A program made the translations under genes and the position numbers. 64,000 nucleotides of DNA from NCBI RefSeq assembly GCF_040689395.1, contig NZ_JBFAZX010000003.1, forward strand, positions 124,001-188,000. Reading direction: 5' to 3'. The notes under the pieces were generated by a model that saw nothing but the letters and a program-made list of their open reading frames with translations, was not told the DNA's origin and ran no database searches. This document shows, one piece after another, positions 58,253 through 64,000 of this stretch; position 1 is the stretch's first letter; every line of letters begins with the position of its first letter. The DNA is from Dactylosporangium sp040689395 (GTDB taxonomy: Bacteria; Actinomycetota; Actinomycetes; Mycobacteriales; Micromonosporaceae).

Positions 58253-59407
58253 ATGTCGACGACGATCCAGGAGCGTCAATTGGCCCGGCCGCCGTCGGCC
58301 GCGCTTGCCGCTGGCGTGCGGCTCTACACCCGAGCCCCGATCACCCTGCCCTGGCTGGCCCGCACGGTCGTCCCGGTCGCCCGTGAGCTGCACGATGACG
58401 GCGTCGCCCGGATCCGGCTGCGTCGCGGCTGGCTGCACGGCCCGCACATCGACCTCATCGCGCACAGCACCGACGCCCGGGCAGTGGCCTGGGACGACGT
58501 GCGGCGACGGCTGGACGCCGGCCCGCTCGACGCGGCCACTGCGCTGACCGACGAGAAGTACCTGGACCAGGCGCGCGAGTTCGGCCGGCTGGAGGGCGTC
58601 GAGCCGCCTTACCTGCCGATGGCCGAGCACGGCACGGTGGCGCTGCTCGGCCCGGACGAGGCGGGGCCGCGTGACCCGGCACTGCGCGGCCTGGCCGCCC
58701 TCGACGCGGTGCACGGCGCGCTCACCGTGCCCCTGCTGGACGCGATCGGCGAGCTTGCCCGCGAGCCGGCTCGCGGAACGGTTCGGTTGACCGAGATGTT
58801 CCTGGCCTTGGCTGACTCGTACCACCTGGGGCTCGGGCACGGGATCTTCTCCTTCCGATCGCACGCCGAGGCGTTCCTGGCCTGGGCGAAGCCGGCCCGC
58901 GACGTGCGCCCGACCTTCGTGGCCCGGCTCGAGCGCGATGCCGCGGTGCTGCGCCCGCTGGTCGAGCAGCGGCTGGCCGGGGACGTCAGCCCGGCCGCGG
59001 CGGCGTGGCGGACCGCGTTCGCGTACGGCGCCGGCGTCCTGGACGCCACGGTCACCGACGGCAAGCTGACCCTGGCCATGCTCGACGCGCTCCACGACGG
59101 GCTCGATACGGCCGCGATGGGTCCGCCGACCGCCCCGGCCTCCGGACCCACCGGCGAGCTGCCGGACACCGACTTCCACCGAACCGTGCAGCGGTCCGGC
59201 CGGGGCGCCGGCGAGCAGGTGGCCGCCTGGTTCGCGAGTTACCGCACCCTGCTCAACGTCTTCTACCAGCAGCTGCCGCTGCTGACAGTGTCGCCCATCC
59301 AGCGCTACTACACGTGCTGGGCGATCGCCGAGCTGGTCGACGAGGTGCTCGGCGAGAGCTGGCTGGACCGGCTCGGTCGCTCCCGTCTCCGGGTGCTCGC
59401 CCGCTAG
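58253..59407 (+). CDS. Thiopeptide-type SpaB_C protein 2 (probable glutamate eliminase)
   Basis: 384 aa, AAAGGG 6 nt before ATG. VRLYTRAPITLPWLARTVVPVARELHDDGVARIRLRRGWLHGPHIDLIA and SYRTLLNVFYQQLPLLTVSPIQRYYTCWAIAELVDEVLGESWLDRL match the paralogue at 43878. It is 18 bp upstream of the lanB start, the arrangement of a split dehydratase (glutamylation plus elimination proteins, TbtB/TbtC style), so elimination is the preferred role; the alternative is the pyridine synthase. Confidence 0.82.
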   Translation: MSTTIQERQLARPPSAALAAGVRLYTRAPITLPWLARTVVPVARELHDDGVARIRLRRGWLHGPHIDLIAHSTDARAVAWDDVRRRLDAGPLDAATALTDEKYLDQAREFGRLEGVEPPYLPMAEHGTVALLGPDEAGPRDPALRGLAALDAVHGALTVPLLDAIGELAREPARGTVRLTEMFLALADSYHLGLGHGIFSFRSHAEAFLAWAKPARDVRPTFVARLERDAAVLRPLVEQRLAGDVSPAAAAWRTAFAYGAGVLDATVTDGKLTLAMLDALHDGLDTAAMGPPTAPASGPTGELPDTDFHRTVQRSGRGAGEQVAAWFASYRTLLNVFYQQLPLLTVSPIQRYYTCWAIAELVDEVLGESWLDRLGRSRLRVLAR

Positions 59408-59425
59408 TCCCGAAAGGTGCATGTC

Positions 59426-62008
59426 ATGTCGATGGCGATCCAGGAACGCGCCGTCGTCGCCACCGGCGACGCCGCGACCACCACCGAACCGCCCTGGCTG
59501 CTGCGGATCAACCCGTTGCGCCGTCGCCGGATCAGCGACGCCGGGCTGCGCACGCTGCTCACCGACCTGGTCACCGCCGAGCAGGCCGTCCAAGCTGCCG
59601 CCGCACGGGCCTGCGACGAGCTGTACGCGCTGATCGGTGCCGTCGCCGAGGACGGGCGCAAGCCGCTCGTCGATGCGCGTCGCGCGATCAACAAGGGCCG
59701 CCTGCCCCGTACCGACGTGGCCGGTGCCCCGTCGATCGCAGGGTTCGCCGCGGCGCTGGCCCGCCGGGACACTCTCGGCGAGCGGTACCTGGCCGAGTAC
59801 CCGAAGGCCGCCGACCGGGAACGGACGACGCTGGCCGGCCTGCTCGGCGACGCCGACCTGCGCCGCTCGCTGGCCCTGCTCGCGCCCGAGGTCTACGAGC
59901 AGGCCGAGCGGTACCGGGCTGCGGTGGCCGGGCCTTCGCCGGTGCTCGCGCGTATGCGCAAGTCCGAGCGCGGCCTGATCCAGTACGTCACCCGCGCCAT
60001 GGTGCGCACCAGCCCACTGTCCCGGTTTACCGCCGTCGGCATCGCCATTCCCGACGACTCCGGCCGGTCACCGCTGGACGTCCCGTTCACCGGCGCGACC
60101 GCGTTCCCGTCGCTGGACCGCGTGATGCTCGCGTACGTCATCGGCGGCATCGACCCGCCGGACGGCGGCGAACGCCTCCTCGACGCCTGGGTCGGCATGT
60201 CGCCGACCTCCCGCGTGGTCTACGAGAGCGGCACCCTGTTCTTCTTCCGTCCAGGCCCGGACGGACTGAAACGCTCCGCCGTCGCGGTCCGCGGCACCAC
60301 CGCGCTGCTCGCCGAAGCGGTCTCCATGGGCCCGTCCCCGGTCCGGTTCGTGATCGAGCACATCGCCCGCGGCGGCGTACCGGCCGGCCAGGCGGCCCGA
60401 GTGGTCGCGGACGCGGTCGCCAGCGGGATCTTGTGCACCTACAACGAGGCCGAGGACGGCGGCGCCGACCTGATGGAGCAGCTCACCCGGCCCGGCACGA
60501 TCGCCGCGGACGGGGTCGCCGCCGTCCGCGCCGGCCTCACCCGGCTGGTCGACAGCCCGGCCGCGCAGCGCGGCGCCGACCTGGCCACGCTCACCGCCGA
60601 CCTGGCCGCGGTCAGCCGGCTCACCAACCGGCCCGCCCAGGTCACCATCGAGGAGGACTACATTCTGCCGCCGTCGGCGGTGGACACCCGCCCGTGGCGG
60701 CCAGCGCTGGCCGACCTCGGCGCCGCGGTGGAACTGTTCTCCGTCTTCGACTGGCTGCACGACATCCGGCGGATGACCACCGCCGCGTTCGTCGAGCGCT
60801 TCGGCCGGGGCGCGGTCGTGTCGCTGACCGAGCACGCGAGCTACCTGCTGGACGAGGTGTCCCGCCGGGTCGCCGAGGCCGGAGCGCAGGAGGCCGGCGG
60901 CGACCCCGACGCGCTGCCCGACGACCCCGAGCTGCGCCGGCTCATCCAGGTCCGCCGCCGCATCATGGAGCTGACCAGGGGGGACATCGCCCGGGCGGTC
61001 TCCGGCGGCGAACCCGAGGTGCACTACCACGCCGCCGACATCCTCGACCTGGCCGCCGACCTGCCGCAGTGCTTCCGCCGCGACCCGCTCAGTTACGGCG
61101 TGCTGTCGCAGTGGGCCGGCGACCGGCTGATCTTCAACGACGGATTGCCCGGCCACGGCATGCTCTACTCCCGGTTCCTCGACCAGGACCGCCGGCTCGG
61201 CGGGTACGCCCTGCCGCGGCTGCGCCGGCGCCTGGTCGAGCGGTACGGCTGGGACGGCGCCACTGTGGTCGAGGACCTCGGCCTGCACCGCCTCAACGTC
61301 AACGCCCACCCCCGCGTGCTGGACGACGTGCTGCGACCGCAGGACTGGTTCGGGCTGCGCCTGCGCCACGACCCGGACGCCGACGCGCTCGACGTCGAGG
61401 ACGCCGACGGCCGTCGCTTGCGCGTGCTGGCGATCGGCACCGGGCACCCCGGTCTGTTCCCGCCGCCGCTGTCCATCGCGTCCTGCCTGGCCACCGCCGG
61501 CCGGTTGAACAACTATCTGATCGACCAATGGCACGCCGCGAACCCCTGGGACGGCACCACCACCCGGGTCTCCCCGCGCATCTCGATCGGCGACGTGGTC
61601 GTGGCACGCCGGCGCTGGTACGGCGGCGAGGAGTTCGTCCGGACGCTCGAGCAGGACGCCGACGAGCACGGCCGGCTCCTCGCGGTGGCCCGGTGGCGGG
61701 CGGCGCACGGCGTGCCCGACGAGGTGATGGTCAAGACCTCGCCGACCTACGAGACGCCGCGCTCGCTGCGCCCGGAGGACGCCGTCGTGCAGCGGCAGAA
61801 CCAGAAGCCGCAGTACGTCGACCTGTCCTCGGCCCTGGCCGTCCGGGTGCTGCCCCGGATGCTCGAGCGCCGGGCCCTGGCCGACGCCGTCGACTACCTC
61901 GAAGAGGCGCTGCCCGGCGTCGCCGACGGCACGCACGCCCACGAGTGGGTGGTGGAGATCGGGCGCCGCCCGGGTGGCCGGTTCCGTTACGAAGGAGGAG
62001 TCCAATGA
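59426..62008 (+). CDS. LanB-type dehydratase, tRNA-Glu-dependent glutamylation protein
   Basis: 860 aa from ATG 59426 (GAAAGG 8 nt upstream). Lantibiotic dehydratase N-terminal family features: LLRINPLRRRRISDAGLRTLL, MRKSERGLIQYVTRAMVRTSPLSRFTAVGIA, KRSAVAVRGTTALLAEAV, ITFNDGLPGHG-like LIFNDGLPGHGMLYSRFL, LGLHRLNVNAHPRVL, TTRVSPRISIGDVVVARRRWY and the C-terminal YVDLSSALAVRVLPRML. The SpaB_C elimination domain is not attached, so this is the split thiopeptide form. It glutamylates Ser/Thr of the precursor using Glu-tRNA. ATGA overlap with the next gene. Confidence 0.9.
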   Translation: MSMAIQERAVVATGDAATTTEPPWLLRINPLRRRRISDAGLRTLLTDLVTAEQAVQAAAARACDELYALIGAVAEDGRKPLVDARRAINKGRLPRTDVAGAPSIAGFAAALARRDTLGERYLAEYPKAADRERTTLAGLLGDADLRRSLALLAPEVYEQAERYRAAVAGPSPVLARMRKSERGLIQYVTRAMVRTSPLSRFTAVGIAIPDDSGRSPLDVPFTGATAFPSLDRVMLAYVIGGIDPPDGGERLLDAWVGMSPTSRVVYESGTLFFFRPGPDGLKRSAVAVRGTTALLAEAVSMGPSPVRFVIEHIARGGVPAGQAARVVADAVASGILCTYNEAEDGGADLMEQLTRPGTIAADGVAAVRAGLTRLVDSPAAQRGADLATLTADLAAVSRLTNRPAQVTIEEDYILPPSAVDTRPWRPALADLGAAVELFSVFDWLHDIRRMTTAAFVERFGRGAVVSLTEHASYLLDEVSRRVAEAGAQEAGGDPDALPDDPELRRLIQVRRRIMELTRGDIARAVSGGEPEVHYHAADILDLAADLPQCFRRDPLSYGVLSQWAGDRLIFNDGLPGHGMLYSRFLDQDRRLGGYALPRLRRRLVERYGWDGATVVEDLGLHRLNVNAHPRVLDDVLRPQDWFGLRLRHDPDADALDVEDADGRRLRVLAIGTGHPGLFPPPLSIASCLATAGRLNNYLIDQWHAANPWDGTTTRVSPRISIGDVVVARRRWYGGEEFVRTLEQDADEHGRLLAVARWRAAHGVPDEVMVKTSPTYETPRSLRPEDAVVQRQNQKPQYVDLSSALAVRVLPRMLERRALADAVDYLEEALPGVADGTHAHEWVVEIGRRPGGRFRYEGGVQ

Positions 62009-63621
62009 TCAAGGTGAGGCCGTACCTGCACCACGCCCCGGTGCCGGACGGCGTGTACTTCGGCAGCGCCCGCGGACAACTGGTCCTGTCCGGGCCGCCG
62101 ATCCTCGCCGGAGTCGCCGACAAGATCGTGCCGCTGCTGGAGACCGGCGCCACCGAGGACGACCTCGTCGCAGCGGTCGGCTACGAGAAGTCCCGGCGCG
62201 TCGTGCGGCACATCGTCGGCAGCCTGCGCGACCGCGGGCTGCTGGTCGACTTCGCGAAGCACACGGCGCCCGAGCCGGACCCGGCCGAGCGCAGCGCTTT
62301 CGACAGTTCGGTCACCCATCTCGAGGCGTACTCCGACGACCCGTACGCCGCGTTCGCCCGGTTCCGCGCGGCGACCGTGGCAGTGACCGGCCCGGCCGCG
62401 GCGGCCGAGCCGGCCCGGCGCGGCCTGCGGCGGGCCGGCGTGGGCACGGTCCGCGCCGGCGACGACCATATCGGCGCGGACGTGGTCATCCTGATCGACG
62501 GCGACCCGGCCACCGTGCCGGCCGGTGTCCCGGTGGTACCGGTGGTCCGCGACGACCGGGTGCTGCTGGTCGGGCCGGTGGTGTCCGACGTGGACAGTGC
62601 CGCCGCCTGGGCCGCGCTGCGCGACCGGGTGTCCGCCCGGGCGGCCGACGCGCCGCCGGTCGCCCGCCCGGTGGCCGACGCGCTGGCCGGCGCCCTCGCC
62701 GCCCGGCTCGCCTTCGATCTGGTCACCGGTCTGCTCGAGCCGGGCACGGCGCAGGTCGTGCACGGCGAGCAGCTGACCGCCGAGCCGGTCCGGGCCGGTG
62801 CCCCGGTCGCGGTGGCGGAGTTCACGCTGGACGACGCGCCGGTCGAAGCCGAACCGGACCACGCGGCCGTCGTTGACGCGCTGGCCGCGCTGCGTGACCG
62901 GTGGACCGGCCGGTTCGCCGCCGGCCCGAGCGAGCTGGACCTGCCGCAGGTGCCGGTGTCCCAGCGGGAGCTGGCGCACCGGGTCGGCGCGGACGGGTCG
63001 GTGTTCGCCTGGGCGTACGACTTCGAGACCGCAACGGTCGGGGTGGCGCTGGCCGCCCTGCGCGGTTGCGGCCCGAGCGATGCGGCCGGCCTGACCGTGG
63101 AGACGTGGCTGCTCGACGGCGCGCTGCGGCTGCTGGCCGGCCGGGCCGAGGAGCTCGATCCGATCGGCGACGACGAACTGCACCCGGAGACCCGGCGGAT
63201 CGCGCGCATCTTCACCGGGCAGTCCGGCCAGCCGTACGGAATCGGGCTGTACCACGTGCCCGGCCTGCAGTGGCGGCTGGCCCGGGTGACGGCCGCCGAC
63301 GGCCGGGTGCTTGGCGCGGCCTGGGCGGCCGGGGCCGACCTGGCCGTCCGGGACGCGCTGGCCACCGCGCTGAGCGCGGCGCAGGTGCGGTCGCTGCGGC
63401 CGGAGGTGACGGCGGAACCCCCGGTGCGCACCGACGCGCTGGTCTTCGCCGCGCCGGCCACCGTCGGCGCGCTCCGCAAGCAGATCACCGCCCTGGCCGC
63501 GAGCGAGGGCCGGGTCTTTCACGGCACAGCCGTCCGGGGCGACGACGTCCTCGGCGACCTGCCGATCCATTACGGCCCGGTCGCGTACGGCCCGGCCCCG
63601 ACCGGCAAGGCGGAGCAATGA
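62005..63621 (+). CDS. Ocin-ThiF-like leader-binding partner protein (TbtF-like)
   Basis: 538 aa. Residues 1-85 form an RRE-like winged helix (KVRPYLHHAPVPDGVYFGSARGQLVLSGP, VVRHIVGSLRDRGLLVDF). The middle has a Rossmann-like, degenerate E1 section (VAVTGPAAAAEPARRGLRRAGVGTVRAGDDHIGADVVILIDGD) without the ATP-binding GxGxxG. The C-terminal ~250 residues are a nitroreductase-like/unknown region (GQPYGIGLYHVPGLQWRLARVT). In thiopeptide systems this protein binds the leader and presents the core to the YcaO enzyme. Overlaps both neighbours by 4 bp. Confidence 0.82.
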   Translation: MIKVRPYLHHAPVPDGVYFGSARGQLVLSGPPILAGVADKIVPLLETGATEDDLVAAVGYEKSRRVVRHIVGSLRDRGLLVDFAKHTAPEPDPAERSAFDSSVTHLEAYSDDPYAAFARFRAATVAVTGPAAAAEPARRGLRRAGVGTVRAGDDHIGADVVILIDGDPATVPAGVPVVPVVRDDRVLLVGPVVSDVDSAAAWAALRDRVSARAADAPPVARPVADALAGALAARLAFDLVTGLLEPGTAQVVHGEQLTAEPVRAGAPVAVAEFTLDDAPVEAEPDHAAVVDALAALRDRWTGRFAAGPSELDLPQVPVSQRELAHRVGADGSVFAWAYDFETATVGVALAALRGCGPSDAAGLTVETWLLDGALRLLAGRAEELDPIGDDELHPETRRIARIFTGQSGQPYGIGLYHVPGLQWRLARVTAADGRVLGAAWAAGADLAVRDALATALSAAQVRSLRPEVTAEPPVRTDALVFAAPATVGALRKQITALAASEGRVFHGTAVRGDDVLGDLPIHYGPVAYGPAPTGKAEQ

Positions 63622-64000
63622 GCACACTGCTGGACCAGCAGTTCGCGCCGGGAGTGGCGCCGCAGTGGCACGACGCGCTGGCCCCACTGCTTGCGGCCAC
63701 CCCGGCCGCCGTATCCGTTGCGTTCGGCTGGGACCTGGACTGGGAAAGGACGCAGTGGCAGCGCAGCGCCGACGCCGGGCGCGACCACCTGTCGGTGCGC
63801 ATCCAGGACGACGAGGTCTTCGTCGGGCCGCTGTGGCGGCCGGGCACCGACGCCGGTTGCGCAACATGCGCCGAGTCGCGGGAACGGTCGGTGCACCGGC
63901 ACCCGCTGCAGGCGCGGATGGAACTGGCCCGGCGCCAGCGCGCCACCGGCAACCCGCTGCTGCCGGCCCTGCTCGCGGCGGTCGCCGCGCACCTCGCCGA
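63618..64000 (+). CDS. TOMM cyclodehydratase (TbtG-like), 5' part
   Basis: 127 residues before the window ends. MSTLLDQQFAPGVAPQWHDAL and VRIQDDEVFVGPLWRPGTDAGCATCAESRERSV (with a CxxC typical of the E1-like/C-domain of fused cyclodehydratases) followed by RMELARRQRATGNPLLPALLAAV mark the N-terminal region of a TbtG-type protein; the YcaO part should follow outside the window. Start overlaps the preceding stop. Confidence 0.75.
   Translation, partial: MSTLLDQQFAPGVAPQWHDALAPLLAATPAAVSVAFGWDLDWERTQWQRSADAGRDHLSVRIQDDEVFVGPLWRPGTDAGCATCAESRERSVHRHPLQARMELARRQRATGNPLLPALLAAVAAHLA

Noticed and set aside
59005..63621. Very long plus-strand frame of about 1500 codons through the lanB region
   Set aside because: Up to about 62000 it is a frame shadow full of Arg-rich low-complexity sequence; only its last part, from ATG 62005, is the real ThiF-like gene.

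Overview
The window is very GC-rich, with many GTG/TTG starts and dense ATGA/GTGA overlaps. Its contents are a SigE-family ECF sigma factor, CBM13 secreted enzymes, a TelA/TerD stress locus, a B12-riboswitch cobalamin operon and a thiopeptide-type RiPP locus. Together these point to a filamentous actinomycete, probably Micromonosporaceae-like; the family assignment is an inference. It reads as chromosomal DNA without insertion sequences, integrases, rRNA or tRNA genes that I could recognise.

Layout. 1-3.4 kb: the 3' end of a HEAT-like gene, then a membrane protein with a lipoprotein, divergent from a CopC-domain protein. 3.5-10 kb: a cobalamin riboswitch followed by a tightly overlapping operon: ChlI/ChlD-type chelatase, CobO, CobB, a CobE-CobL fusion and CobM. 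A 53-bp near-perfect palindrome sits in frame inside the chelatase gene. 10-20.3 kb: SigE-family sigma factor with a membrane propeller-like protein, an ABC-2 exporter with an XRE regulator, a secreted protein, a ROK regulator, a lectin-domain remnant, a lipoprotein and a CBM13/beta-helix secreted protein. 20.4-25.3 kb: CobK, an IleRS2-type isoleucyl-tRNA synthetase whose HIGH motif is rearranged to GAHH, and a MerR regulator with a probably leaderless promoter.

25.3-39.8 kb: a complete-looking Ter stress locus. It has TelA, seven TerD-family domains in six proteins plus related proteins, a DUF475/TerC-like membrane protein, and a metabolic module (CitE-like aldolase, PRTase-TRSP, StiP/PELOTA, HAD). 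It ends with a TerD protein fused to a degenerate FtsK-like region. 39.8-41.2 kb: divergent Crp and TetR regulators around nested palindromes.

41.4-64 kb (running off the end): a RiPP cluster. A 58-aa precursor (57227-57403) has a thiopeptide-type leader ending LPEMGA and a 19-residue core, SNGSVGTSSSTCSSSSSCC. Around it lie a LanB glutamylation protein, two SpaB_C-type proteins (one presumably the glutamate eliminase, the other the [4+2] pyridine synthase), two cyclodehydratase sets, two SagB dehydrogenases (one lacking catalytic motifs), an exporter, a histidine kinase and two LuxR-type regulators. Interleaved are homologues of GriH and GriI (3-amino-4-hydroxybenzoate synthesis), an acyl-AMP ligase and the frameshifted remnant of a multicopper oxidase. 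The natural reading is a hybrid Ser-rich, oxazole-containing thiopeptide carrying an aminohydroxybenzoate-type unit. I do not know a described compound that combines these, and this is the most novel feature of the window.
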